Assembly (NCBI GenBank): GCA_041394185.1 | Contig: JAWKIQ010000004.1 | Span: 310,001-374,000, forward strand | From: Acidimicrobiales bacterium | GTDB lineage: Bacteria > Actinomycetota > Acidimicrobiia > Acidimicrobiales > Poriferisodalaceae | Reading direction: 5' to 3' | Length of the DNA: 64,000 nucleotides | Part shown: positions 24,206 to 33,098 of the stretch, piece after piece | How positions within the stretch are numbered: the stretch's first letter is position 1 | Layout: every line of letters begins with the position of its first letter | Position numbers and translations under genes: made by a program | The notes under the pieces: model-generated | Databases searched by the model: none | What the model saw: the letters and a program-made list of their open reading frames with translations, nothing else | Told to the model about the DNA's origin: nothing

Positions 24206-26449
24206 TTAGATGAGTGCGCAGCCGTCGTCGAACAGGCGCTTGCCAACCCGAACCCCGTAAAGCCGCCACATGACGCTCTTGAACGGCGTGCCGTTGAACA
24301 CCGCCGGCTGCGAGCTGAGCTTCCAGAACCGTTCGATGCGCCACGACCTCCGGTCGTAAATCGAGCAGTGCATCGGTTCGAGGTCGCGGAACCCGATGCT
24401 GGCGCGTTCGGCAACCGCCAGATAGACCGGAGCGACGATGGCTGTAGCGATGGCCGTCGCGAACAAGCCCAACGGGCCGAGCGCATCGAAAGCGTCTATG
24501 GCGCCTACAGCGACTGCAACAACCGTGGTGGTCAACAGATACCGATGCGACAGGCCCAAGATCATCGAAGCGATGTTGCTTCGGTTCTTCGCCCTCAGCA
24601 GGCGCGGGAACTGCTCGCTCTCACGAAGTTCGGCGAACTCTTGATCGCGAAAAACCGATCGAGGTATCTCGAACGCGGGCGATCCGAGGAATCCGACTCC
24701 GTCGCGTCGTTCGCCGGATGTGGGTACAACCGTCTTCGACGCCAGCAGGCAGTTGTCGCCGACGGTGCTGTGGGACGGGTAGAAGATGTTGTTGCCGAAG
24801 AAGCTGTCGGAACCAACCCGAACCTCGTTCACCCTAAACGACGTGCTCGAGTAGTCGTTGTTGAGTGCGTAGAAGCCGTCGGCGGCCATGGTGCCTGGAC
24901 CGACCGAGACGTAGTACGGGTTCTCGTGGACGACGCTGGTTCCGAAGTTCGACCCTGTCTGCTTCTCGAACGACACGTCGTATCCGATCAGCTTCAGGTA
25001 GTGGACGATGTAAGAGGTGTCCCCGAGCAGCCAGGTCCAGAACTTCGAGTTCGTGAAACGCTCGATTCCGCGCTGAGCCATGTAGTGAAGGCCGTAAAGG
25101 CTGTACGTGGTGTTCGGCCGGACAAACACCGACAGGACTCGTCCCGCCGCCACCGCAAGTGCGAGGCGAACGACCATCAGGGTCACGAACACCAGCCCGG
25201 ACAGGATCAGAACCGATACAAGGTCGAAGCCCGCCGAGATACCCAGGAAGCTGTCGGTCTCACTCATCGCCCAACGCCAGTCGGCGAGCGCTCCAAACGC
25301 CACCGTCGGGAGCGGGAGGGTGACGAGCAGGTGGAACGACAGCTGCAGTAGGCCGTAGCCGAACCGTCGACGGGTGGACGCGAGGCCCGCTTCGACGGCC
25401 ATGTAGTCGACGTCGCTATCGGTCGTGGCGGGCACGCCGACCCGTCGCTGGCCCGCAGGGATCGACTGGCCGACCCCCAGCGAAGACGAATGGCCGAGTT
25501 GGGCGCCGTCGCCGACCTCGCTGTCGATCTCGAGGACGGTGGCTTCACCGACGAACGCGTTGTCGCCGATGCGCACCGTTCCGGTCTGGATGACCGAGCC
25601 GGTTGCCCTGTAGCCACTGAACACTGCCGAGCGCCGGATCACCGCGCCAGATCCGATAGAGATGAGGTCGGTGCAGACAGGCATTCCACGAGAGAAGATC
25701 ACGGCGCCTTCGCCTATGCGGGCGCCGAGCAACCGCAGGTACACCGGGAAGACGGGTGTGCCGGCGAACAACACGACCGGATTTGCCCGAAGCGCTGTCT
25801 TGACGAGCCAGAAGCGGAAGTATCGGAGACTCCAGATGGGAATGGTCTCCACCTTGAAACGACCGACAAGGGTCCACTTGAGTGCAACTGGGAACAGGGC
25901 CAGGCCTACGAAGTGTCCGCTGCCCACGATGATCGCCCGCAGGTATGTCTGGACCGCTCCAGAACCGTTCGCCACCCACTCGTATCCAAACGACAGGGTG
26001 AGCGACAGTGCCAGGGCGGTGACGATGAACGTTGCGAGCTGCAGTGCTCCGCACAGCCAATACGAGGCCGTCGATGCTGGGGCCGCCGAGGAGTGCAGGG
26101 TCGTGCGCGGTCCGTCGGTATCGCGTTGTCCCGCTCGATTGTCGGAATGGGACGTCTGTGCGATCGCTATCTGGTGCTCGAGGTGATCGGCCAGCCGTGC
26201 CGCCGTGGGGTTCTGGTAGACGTCCTTTATTGCCACAGGCGGCAGGCCCGGAACGCTGCGCAGGCGAGCGCAGAGTTGGGCGATCAGCAACGAATCGGCC
26301 TCGAGCTCGTCGAAGAAGTCGGCGTCGGCGTCGATGCCGTCACGTTCGAGTACCGACTCGAGCGCGATTGTGAGCGCCAGCAGAATCGAAGACTGTTCCT
26401 TGCGGATCGCGACCTGTCCAGCTCGGGAAATGGCTCCTGCTCCACCCAT
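24206..26449 (-). CDS. Pls/PosA-type carrier protein fused to membrane and left-handed beta-helix domains, ends in premature TAA
   Basis: 747 aa. Residues 10-90 are an acyl/peptidyl carrier domain (DFFDELEADSLLIAQ, Ser near 50). Then hydrophobic segments (ATFIVTALALSLTLSFGYEW, others near 400 and 450) alternate with hexapeptide-repeat LbH modules (GARIGEGAVIFSRGMPV; IGDNAFVGEATVLEIDSEVG). This order (T, then TM-LbH repeats) is that of polylysine-synthetase-like proteins without the A domain, which sits in the next gene. ATG 26449 is chosen for the GAGGGG site 7-8 nt upstream; ATG 26476 is possible. Family members continue past this point; here TAA 24206-24208 interrupts GCALI/KTMVTIGD, where GAA would be expected. 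Confidence 0.75.
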   Translation of the reverse strand: MGGAGAISRAGQVAIRKEQSSILLALTIALESVLERDGIDADADFFDELEADSLLIAQLCARLRSVPGLPPVAIKDVYQNPTAARLADHLEHQIAIAQTSHSDNRAGQRDTDGPRTTLHSSAAPASTASYWLCGALQLATFIVTALALSLTLSFGYEWVANGSGAVQTYLRAIIVGSGHFVGLALFPVALKWTLVGRFKVETIPIWSLRYFRFWLVKTALRANPVVLFAGTPVFPVYLRLLGARIGEGAVIFSRGMPVCTDLISIGSGAVIRRSAVFSGYRATGSVIQTGTVRIGDNAFVGEATVLEIDSEVGDGAQLGHSSSLGVGQSIPAGQRRVGVPATTDSDVDYMAVEAGLASTRRRFGYGLLQLSFHLLVTLPLPTVAFGALADWRWAMSETDSFLGISAGFDLVSVLILSGLVFVTLMVVRLALAVAAGRVLSVFVRPNTTYSLYGLHYMAQRGIERFTNSKFWTWLLGDTSYIVHYLKLIGYDVSFEKQTGSNFGTSVVHENPYYVSVGPGTMAADGFYALNNDYSSTSFRVNEVRVGSDSFFGNNIFYPSHSTVGDNCLLASKTVVPTSGERRDGVGFLGSPAFEIPRSVFRDQEFAELRESEQFPRLLRAKNRSNIASMILGLSHRYLLTTTVVAVAVGAIDAFDALGPLGLFATAIATAIVAPVYLAVAERASIGFRDLEPMHCSIYDRRSWRIERFWKLSSQPAVFNGTPFKSVMWRLYGVRVGKRLFDDGCALI

Positions 26450-26656
26450 TGGAAGCCCCTCAGAGTCGCGGCGCATGCCGTTGCGCCCGCTACTTCGACT
26501 ATTCGCCACCTGCCGGCGGTGTCCAGGGCCCTTGGTCCCAGTTGCAGTTTGAGTAGCGTTGTTTTTGGGCTGATAACTCTCTTCGTGGTGATGGCATCGC
26601 TGCAAGTGTCGAATTGATAGGTGTAACCACACCGGCTCGCGACCGTCTAGAAGGAC
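26450..26656. promoter_or_regulatory. divergent intergenic region between NRPS and RiPP-like operons
   Basis: 207 bp with locally AT-rich segments, including GTTGTTTTTGGGCTGATAAC at 26556-26575. It must carry start signals for both the minus-strand Pls/NRPS genes and the plus-strand radical SAM genes. No clear palindrome or -35/-10 pair stands out. Confidence 0.45.
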
Positions 26657-26878
26657 GTGGATCCCGATCTCTCACCAGACCAGACGGCGACGGTTGCGGC
26701 ACTGGTCGAACGTCTCGTGGCGTTCCACGCTGAACTGGAACCAGCAGAGCAGGCCGAGTTGGAACGTATCGTCTGGGCGTCGCTGCCCGCCCCTGACCGT
26801 TTCGCCCTGAGCGGACGGGCTGAGCCATTCTCGGAGACCGAGAGCGCGCTCGTAGACCGACTCGCAGCGGAGATCTGA
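26657..26878 (+). CDS. small helical protein of the radical SAM operon
   Basis: 73 aa, GTG start at 26657 with AGAAGGA immediately upstream. Mostly helical and acidic. Its segment LVERLVAFHAELEPAEQAEL matches the leader region of the 96-aa peptide gene three positions downstream (LAAKLEEFAAGLEGEERALL): both follow L-x3-L-x2-F-x3-LE-x2-E-x-A-x-L. Four residues after this lies PAPDRFALSGRAEPFSETES. It could be a second precursor, a leader-recognition partner or an immunity factor; the sequence does not decide. It ends 2 bp before the radical SAM gene. Confidence 0.7.
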   Translation: MDPDLSPDQTATVAALVERLVAFHAELEPAEQAELERIVWASLPAPDRFALSGRAEPFSETESALVDRLAAEI

Positions 26879-26880
26879 TC

Positions 26881-28092
26881 GTGAGCGAATCGGTGACCCT
26901 CATCATGAAGGCCACGCGGTTGTGCAACCTTCGTTGTGACTACTGCTACGACTGGCGTGCCGAGAAGAACCAGATCATGTCATTCGAGGTTCTGGCGCAC
27001 ACGATCGCACGGGTCCTGCGCCACCAAGAACACCGGGTCGTTGAGTTCGTCTGGCACGGGGGCGAGCCGACACTGCTCGGCATGGAGTTCTTCGAACGGG
27101 CCATGCTGTTGCAGGCCCGCTTCCGCCGCACCGGACAGATCGTCCGCAACACCATCCAGACCAACGCGACACGCGTGGACGGCGAGTGGGCGGACTTCCT
27201 CGCCCGACACGACTTCGAGGTCGGCGTCTCCATCGACGGTCCGGAGGCCATTCACGATCGGACCCGCCTCTACGCGAACGGCAAACCGTCCTGGAGTGAT
27301 GTGCGAACCGGGTTGCGGACACTCGTCGATCGCGGCGTAAACGTCGGAGTCTTGATGGTCGTCGACCGCCCCGTCCTCGACCTTGGCCCTCGCAGGGTCG
27401 TCGACTTCTTCATCGCCGAAGACATCAAGGCCTACGGCCTGCTGGCCGCCAAGCCGGCGAGCCAAGTGGAGCGAACCCCTGGCGAAGCGACGCCCCACTA
27501 TGTGACGCCGCGCGAAATGAGCGAGTTCCTGATCGGTGTCGACGAATGCCTCGCGGCCCACGGCGACCCAGACATCCAGGTCCGCGAGCTCGAAGCCTTG
27601 CGCACCAAGATTCGTGGATCGGGACGGCGCCACTGCACCTTGTCGGGATTCTGTGTCGGCAAGTACTTCGTCGTCGAGCCCGATGGCGAGGTCGCCCATT
27701 GCGATCTGTTCGTCGGCGACCCCGACTACACGCTGGGCAACGTTCTGGAGGACACCTTCTCGGACTTCCGAGCCTCATCCAACGCCACAAACCTGCGCGG
27801 CCGCAACGAGCGCGAAGTGGCTGCGATGTCGAGCTGCTCGGGTTTCGACATCTGTGCAGGCTGGTGCCCTCATGAGCGCTACAGCGCGGTACGTCACGAT
27901 CCCGAGTACGACCCGTCGTGCTGCGGCCAAAAGACCCTCATCGAGCACCTGATTGCACGCGAGGAGGCCGCACCATCTGTCACCAGAACCTCGGTGCAGA
28001 TCGCGGAGCGCCGACCCGGCTCGATACCGACCCGAGATCGATTCGAAGACCTTTCCGGATCCAGCAATATCAACGAGGAGACACGAACATGA
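26881..28092 (+). CDS. radical SAM/SPASM peptide-modifying enzyme
   Basis: 403 aa, GTG start. The [4Fe-4S]/SAM motif CNLRCDYC is C15, C19, C22. It is followed by WHGGEPTLLG, a GGEP motif that contacts SAM, and QTNATRVDGEW and SIDGPEAIHDR. The C-terminal auxiliary-cluster region carries Cys near 252, 258 and 274 (CTLSGFCVGKYFVVEPDGEV, AHCD) and later SSCSGFDICAGWC and SCCG, a SPASM pattern. Enzymes of this layout crosslink or otherwise modify ribosomal peptides, and the gene directly downstream encodes a precursor-like peptide (ATGA overlap). The exact chemistry is not readable. Confidence 0.88.
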   Translation: MSESVTLIMKATRLCNLRCDYCYDWRAEKNQIMSFEVLAHTIARVLRHQEHRVVEFVWHGGEPTLLGMEFFERAMLLQARFRRTGQIVRNTIQTNATRVDGEWADFLARHDFEVGVSIDGPEAIHDRTRLYANGKPSWSDVRTGLRTLVDRGVNVGVLMVVDRPVLDLGPRRVVDFFIAEDIKAYGLLAAKPASQVERTPGEATPHYVTPREMSEFLIGVDECLAAHGDPDIQVRELEALRTKIRGSGRRHCTLSGFCVGKYFVVEPDGEVAHCDLFVGDPDYTLGNVLEDTFSDFRASSNATNLRGRNEREVAAMSSCSGFDICAGWCPHERYSAVRHDPEYDPSCCGQKTLIEHLIAREEAAPSVTRTSVQIAERRPGSIPTRDRFEDLSGSSNINEETRT

Positions 28093-28379
28093 GCAACGAC
28101 GAAACCACGGTCGGCGAGGAGCTGGTCGGGTCGCTCGCAGCGAAGCTAGAGGAGTTCGCAGCCGGGCTCGAAGGCGAAGAGCGCGCACTTCTGCAAGAGG
28201 TGCTCGCCCGGGGCGGGTCCGCTGATGACGATGAGGTCACGGGGTTCAGCAAGATGAACTTCCGCGACATCAGCATCAGGAGCATGGGAGACCTCATCGG
28301 TCGACCGATCAACGCCGCAACAGAAGGCTGGATGGAGATCGGCGAAGGCTGGTTCAAGAAGCCAATAATCGTGGGCTGA
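28089..28379 (+). CDS. candidate RiPP precursor peptide
   Basis: 96 aa; ATG 28089 overlaps the radical SAM stop (ATGA) and has GAGGAG at 28075-28080. The first 50 residues are acidic and helical, leader-like (LAAKLEEFAAGLEGEERALL, then an Asp run SADDDE). The C-terminal part is different: GFSKMNFRDISIRSMGDLIG, then two EGW units (TEGWMEIG, GEGWFKKPIIVG). The aromatic residues followed at short distance by Lys or Glu are plausible crosslink sites; W-F-K fits the three-residue pattern used by cyclophane-forming radical SAM enzymes. No Cys. No protease or exporter is adjacent. Confidence 0.72.
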   Translation: MSNDETTVGEELVGSLAAKLEEFAAGLEGEERALLQEVLARGGSADDDEVTGFSKMNFRDISIRSMGDLIGRPINAATEGWMEIGEGWFKKPIIVG

Positions 28380-28430
28380 CGCCTAGGTGGCTCTGGGTGT
28401 TGGGCCGAAGGGGTGGGCTAGCTTTCGCAG

Positions 28431-29453
28431 ATGAGCGTTGAAATCACCGAGCACACTCTGAAGAGCGACCGGCACACCACCGGCTACCTGGCCGCCGGCC
28501 CTGTGGACGGGCCGCTGTTGGTCTTCGTGCACGGCTGGCCCGAGCTGTCGATCTCGTGGCGAAACCAGCTGCCGGTATTTGCCGGACTGGGATTCCGGGT
28601 GATTGCGCCGGACATGCGCGGATATGGCCGGTCGTCGACGTACGACCGGCTCGACGCGTTCTGCCAACTCGAGATCGTCGCCGACATGCTCGAATTGCAC
28701 GACCATCTCGGCGGGCCCCAGCGGAGTGCGATTTGGGTAGGCCATGACTGGGGAGGCCCGGTTATGTGGAACATCGCCAGCCATCATCCCGATCGTTGCC
28801 GAGCGGTCGCGAGCTTGTGTGTTCCCTACGCCACGGTCGAGTGCGGCCTCGACGCTCTCGTCGAGCTGGTCGACCGCGACGTGTATCCCGAGGATCAGTA
28901 TCCGGCCGGTCAGTGGGACTACATGCTGTATTACCGCGAGAGCTTCGAACGGGCCAGCCAAGTCTTCGGCGCCAACGCCTACAACATGGTCAGGGCTCTG
29001 TTTCGCAAGGGCGACCCGGGTGGTGTGGGAAAGCCGGCGTCGACCGCCAGCATCCGGGCTGGCGGCGGCTGGTTGGGAGGTGCCGACGAGTTCCCCGAGC
29101 TTGCGATGGACGCAGACGTCGTCACCGAAACCGACCTACGGTTCTACGCCGCCGCGCTCGACCGCAACGGCTTCTTCGGGCCAGACGCCTGGTACATGAA
29201 CCACGAGGCAAACGCCGAGTACAGCCGCGAGGCCGTCAACGGCGGCCGGCTGGACATGCCGGTGCTGTTCCTCCACGGTCGATACGACTACACGTGCCAA
29301 TCCGTCGAGTCGCGGCTGGCCGAACCGATGCGCGCCCTGTGCTCGAATCTGACCGAGCACATCGTCGACAGCGGACACTGGATGGCCCAGGAGCGCCCGG
29401 CCGACGTCAATCGCCACCTCGCCGACTGGCTCTTCCGCGTGGTCGGGGCTTAG
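28431..29453 (+). CDS. alpha/beta hydrolase, epoxide hydrolase-like
   Basis: 340 aa soluble hydrolase. Motifs in order: VFVHGWPELSISWRNQLP (HG-x-P oxyanion region), VIAPDMRGYGRS, VGHDWGGPV with the nucleophile Asp, and VDSGHWMAQERP with the catalytic His. An Asp nucleophile in GHDWGG, plus the Trp after HGWPE, points to epoxide hydrolase or haloalkane dehalogenase; the first is more common with RGYGxS. The cap carries several Tyr (FYAAALDRNGF, ANAEYSREAV). It starts 51 bp after the peptide gene but shows no overlap, so membership in that operon is uncertain. Confidence 0.85.
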   Translation: MSVEITEHTLKSDRHTTGYLAAGPVDGPLLVFVHGWPELSISWRNQLPVFAGLGFRVIAPDMRGYGRSSTYDRLDAFCQLEIVADMLELHDHLGGPQRSAIWVGHDWGGPVMWNIASHHPDRCRAVASLCVPYATVECGLDALVELVDRDVYPEDQYPAGQWDYMLYYRESFERASQVFGANAYNMVRALFRKGDPGGVGKPASTASIRAGGGWLGGADEFPELAMDADVVTETDLRFYAAALDRNGFFGPDAWYMNHEANAEYSREAVNGGRLDMPVLFLHGRYDYTCQSVESRLAEPMRALCSNLTEHIVDSGHWMAQERPADVNRHLADWLFRVVGA

Positions 29454-29498
29454 CCGATAGCGTTGTCGGCTCGCCCGCAACCGACCGGAGGCAATTCC

Positions 29499-30014
<516 letters not shown>

Positions 30015-30043
30015 GTTCGACGCCTGCCCGGCTTGGGTGGCCC

Positions 30044-31009
30044 TCACCCAGCCGTCGCGGCCAGGCCGATCTCTCCCAACAGGCCGATGCGGTCGACTAT
30101 GTGGCCGTTGGCCGGCAGGTTCATCGTGATGCCGTCGATGCCGGTGTCCATACATGCCTGCAGCTTCTCGCCGACGGTGTCTGGGTCGCCGTAGATCAAC
30201 ACGCCCTTGGCCATTTCGATGATGGCGTCGTTCCAACCCTTGGCCTCGGCCACGCTGCGCAGGTCGGCCTCGGCCTGCTCCATCGTCGGCGCGACCAGCA
30301 CCATCAACAGCTTGGTGACCTTGATCTGCGAGCGGTCGCGGCCCAGTCGTTCGCAGTGGGCGGCCAGGGCGTCGAGCTTGCGGGGGATCTCTTCGACGGT
30401 GCCGGTCAGGTTCGACTCGTCGGCGTACTGGGCCACCATGCGAAGTGTCTTCTGCTCGCCCGATCCGCCGATCATGACCGGGATGCGCGAGATCGGAGCC
30501 GGCGAGTTGACGGCGTTGTTCACCTGATAGTGCTTGCCCTGGAGGGTCACCGTCTCTCCGCGCAGCATCGGGACGATGATCTGCAACGCCTCCTCGAGCT
30601 TCTCGAAGCGGTCGGTGAAGGTGCCGAATTCGTAGCCGAGCGAGTTGTGCTCGAGCTCGAACCAGCCGGCGCCGATGCCCAGCGTGGCTCGCCCGCCCGA
30701 CACGTGGTCGAGTGCGGTGATGGTCTTGGCCAGCAGGGTCGGGTGCCGGTAGGTGTTGCCCGTCACCAGGGCCGAGAGCCTGACCGACTGGGTGTGCTGG
30801 GCCAGCGCCGACAGCATCGAGTAGCACTCGAACATCGGCTCGTCGGGGGCGCCGATGCCGGGCAGTTGGTAGAAGTGGTCCATCAGGAACACACGGTCGA
30901 AACCTGCGGCCTCGGCTGCCTTTGCCTGCGCCACCACGTTGCCGAAGATCTCGGCCCCGTCGATGCCTGGATAGGTGAAGTTGGGAATCTGGTAGCCGAG
31001 CCTGGTCAT
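30044..31009 (-). CDS. LLM class F420-dependent oxidoreductase
   Basis: 321 aa luciferase-like (beta/alpha)8 protein of the F420-dependent group. It begins TRLGYQIPNFTYPGI, and has FDRVFLMDHFYQLPGIG, ALVTGNTYRHPTLLAKTITA and GRATLGIGAGWFELEHNSLG, the signature of the F420 LLM subfamily. The bound substrate is unknown. It is transcribed divergently from the TetR regulator gene, with two palindromes in between, so it may be a target of that regulator. Confidence 0.88.
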   Translation of the reverse strand: MTRLGYQIPNFTYPGIDGAEIFGNVVAQAKAAEAAGFDRVFLMDHFYQLPGIGAPDEPMFECYSMLSALAQHTQSVRLSALVTGNTYRHPTLLAKTITALDHVSGGRATLGIGAGWFELEHNSLGYEFGTFTDRFEKLEEALQIIVPMLRGETVTLQGKHYQVNNAVNSPAPISRIPVMIGGSGEQKTLRMVAQYADESNLTGTVEEIPRKLDALAAHCERLGRDRSQIKVTKLLMVLVAPTMEQAEADLRSVAEAKGWNDAIIEMAKGVLIYGDPDTVGEKLQACMDTGIDGITMNLPANGHIVDRIGLLGEIGLAATAG

Positions 31010-31056
31010 CGGAGGAGCTCCTCGTTGGTGAGTACCTGACGCAAAGGCCAGATTTC

Positions 31057-31094
31057 GTCAGGTCGAAACCTGACACATACGGCGAGGTGTGTCA
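31057..31094. promoter_or_regulatory. two overlapping palindromes, candidate TetR operators
   Basis: 31057-31074 is GTCAGGT-CGAA-ACCTGAC, 7-bp arms. It overlaps TGACACA at 31071-31077, which pairs with TGTGTCA at 31088-31094. They lie between the divergent LLM gene and the TetR gene, and the second one covers the first possible TetR start (GTG 31087), favouring a downstream start such as 31138. Confidence 0.6.
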
Positions 31095-31137
31095 ACATCT
31101 GGTCGTGGTGAATCATGAGCCCGGCTCAAGGAAGCCC

Positions 31138-31725
31138 ATGGGTCGTGGACAAGCGAGACGCGCTGCGATCTTGGCCGCGGCCGTCGACCAGTTCTCTCGT
31201 CGCGGCGTGGCGGGCACATCGATGGCCCACATCGCCAAGGCAGCGGGAGTGTCTCGTCCGGCGCTGTACCAGTACTTCAGCGACAAGGACGAGATCTTCT
31301 CCTCGGCCTTTGTCGGGCTGTTCGAACAGCTGGTCGACAACGCGCTGGACGCGCTGGAGCAGCCCGGCACCACAGCAGAACGTCTCGACGGGTTTCTGCA
31401 ACGCTACGAAGGCGACCTGTTCGAACGAATGTCGGCCTCACCTCACGTCGACGAGATAACCGGGGCTAAGAACGAACAACTGGCGTCTGCGACTGCCGCC
31501 GTGATCTCGAGGCTCGCGGACGGCCTCGCCGCGTACCTGGCGTCTGTTTCGACCAGCAGCGGCTCGAAGGCCCGCCGGCAGCGCGACTCGTGGCTGGAGA
31601 TGTTGCGATTGGCGCCAAAGGGCCTTCGCTTCGACCAGCCGACAGTCGACGTGTTTCGACATCGACTGAGCACGTTGGCCGCCTTGGTCGCAACGGCGGT
31701 CGATGCGCAACGAGAGCGAGCATGA
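31138..31725 (+). CDS. TetR/AcrR family transcriptional regulator
   Basis: 195 aa from ATG 31138; GTG 31087 or 31108 are alternatives. The DNA-binding domain is RRAAILAAAVDQFSRRGVAG then TSMAHIAKAAGVSRPALYQY and FSDKDEIFSSAF, the standard TetR N-terminus. The C-terminal ligand domain is alpha-helical and unassigned. TGA 31723-31725 overlaps the ATG of the MFS gene (ATGA), so it probably controls that transporter and perhaps the divergent LLM oxidoreductase through the palindromes upstream. Confidence 0.9.
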   Translation: MGRGQARRAAILAAAVDQFSRRGVAGTSMAHIAKAAGVSRPALYQYFSDKDEIFSSAFVGLFEQLVDNALDALEQPGTTAERLDGFLQRYEGDLFERMSASPHVDEITGAKNEQLASATAAVISRLADGLAAYLASVSTSSGSKARRQRDSWLEMLRLAPKGLRFDQPTVDVFRHRLSTLAALVATAVDAQRERA

Positions 31726-33098
31726 GCACCGTTTCTGCCAACCTCGCCTGGTATCGACGGCACCAACTCCTGGCAGGCGCCATGTTCTGGGTGCCGACGA
31801 TGATGCTGTTCCTGATCGACGGGTTCGGCTTGGCCGCGGCGCTGCGACTGCAGGCCGTGTACTACGCCGCCGTGGTGGTCATGGAGGTTCCGTCAGGGTG
31901 GCTCAGCGACCGATTCGGGCGGGTGCTGACCTTGCGAGTGGTCGCCGTGGCGTGGGCGGGCGCGTACTCGATGTTCCTGCTGGGCGATCTTGCTGCAGTG
32001 GTGCTCGGACAGGTGCTGCTGGCTGCGGGCTACGCGTTCTTGTCGGGCACCGACGTTACGTTTCACCTCGAATCACTAGAGGCCGAGGGCCGGGCCGCAG
32101 AGTTCGCCCAACGAGAGGCGTCGAGCCGCCAAGGATTGCTGTACGTCAGCGCTGTCAGTGCGCTGCTGGGCGGCGCGCTGGCCATGGCAGACCTGAGGCT
32201 GCCCTTCGTCTTGTCGCTGGTGTTCGCCATCGCCCAGCTTGTGGTGGCGATGCAGTTCGTGGAGGTTCCGGCCGAACGCGACCAGTCGCCGAGTTTTCGG
32301 GCCGACATCGCAAGATCGGCCGCTCGGCTGAAAGACCCGCTGCTGGCCTGGGTGGGGCTGTACATGATCAGCCAGGTGGTTGCGGTTCACCTGGTGGCCG
32401 AGCTGACCCCCGCCTACCTGACCGACGTATTCGGCGCGACCACCGACGCGACCGAATGGGCGGCGTTGTCGACCGGCGTCATCGCCGCGGTGGTGGCCAC
32501 CGTGGCGGCGCTGTCGTTGAAGGGCCTTCCGGCCACGGTTGGCCGCCTCGGTCTGGCCGCCGTGCTGTTGTTGCTGGCAGCTGTGCCGCTGGTGGTCATG
32601 GGCGCAATGGCCGTGGTGGCCGCCGGCTGGGTGCTGCCGTTGTTGACGCTGAGGCGGGTGCAGGCTGCCGCCTCTTCTGTGCTGGTGCCCGCTGTGGTTG
32701 CTGCCCATGTCGATGCGAAGAGCCGAGCGACGCTGCTTTCGATGCTGAGCCTGGCCGGTCGTCTCAGCTACATGGCCGTGCTGTTGTTGCTGGCCGGCTC
32801 TGCGGGCGACCAACTGGGGCGGTCTCTGTGGCTGGCGACCGCCGCCATCGGGGTGTTGTGGATTGCCGTGGTGGTCGGCCAGCGGCGGGTGCGCGACTTT
32901 CCCGACGATCTCGAACACGACCACGACCACGTGCACGACGAGATGGAACACGACCACCTGCACACCCACGGCGACGGTCATCACGATCACCACCACTATC
33001 CGCCCGTCGAAGGCCCGCATCGGCACCGGCATCACCACCCGCCGATGCGCCACAAACACCCTCACACCCGGGACGATCACCACCTACACGACCGCTGA
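31722..33098 (+). CDS. MFS transporter with histidine-rich C-terminal tail
   Basis: 458 aa; about 12 helices in the first 395 residues, with VVMEVPSGWLSDRFGRVLTL and AAGYAFLSGTDVTFHLESLE as in the paralogue at 13078. After the last helix a tail of about 60 residues is extremely His/Asp-rich (EHDHDHVHDEMEHDHLHTH and further HHDHHHY, HRHRHHHP, DDHHLHDR), lacking in the paralogue. Such tails bind Zn, Ni, Cu or Co ions, so the substrate or its sensor may be a metal or metal chelate (inference). It is translationally coupled to the TetR gene. Confidence 0.85.
   Translation: MSTVSANLAWYRRHQLLAGAMFWVPTMMLFLIDGFGLAAALRLQAVYYAAVVVMEVPSGWLSDRFGRVLTLRVVAVAWAGAYSMFLLGDLAAVVLGQVLLAAGYAFLSGTDVTFHLESLEAEGRAAEFAQREASSRQGLLYVSAVSALLGGALAMADLRLPFVLSLVFAIAQLVVAMQFVEVPAERDQSPSFRADIARSAARLKDPLLAWVGLYMISQVVAVHLVAELTPAYLTDVFGATTDATEWAALSTGVIAAVVATVAALSLKGLPATVGRLGLAAVLLLLAAVPLVVMGAMAVVAAGWVLPLLTLRRVQAAASSVLVPAVVAAHVDAKSRATLLSMLSLAGRLSYMAVLLLLAGSAGDQLGRSLWLATAAIGVLWIAVVVGQRRVRDFPDDLEHDHDHVHDEMEHDHLHTHGDGHHDHHHYPPVEGPHRHRHHHPPMRHKHPHTRDDHHLHDR

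Noticed and set aside
16352..26000. A direct repeat of the tRNA-Val 3' end marking the far end of an island
   Set aside because: I looked for the T-arm/acceptor sequence downstream and did not find a copy; no integrase gene is present.
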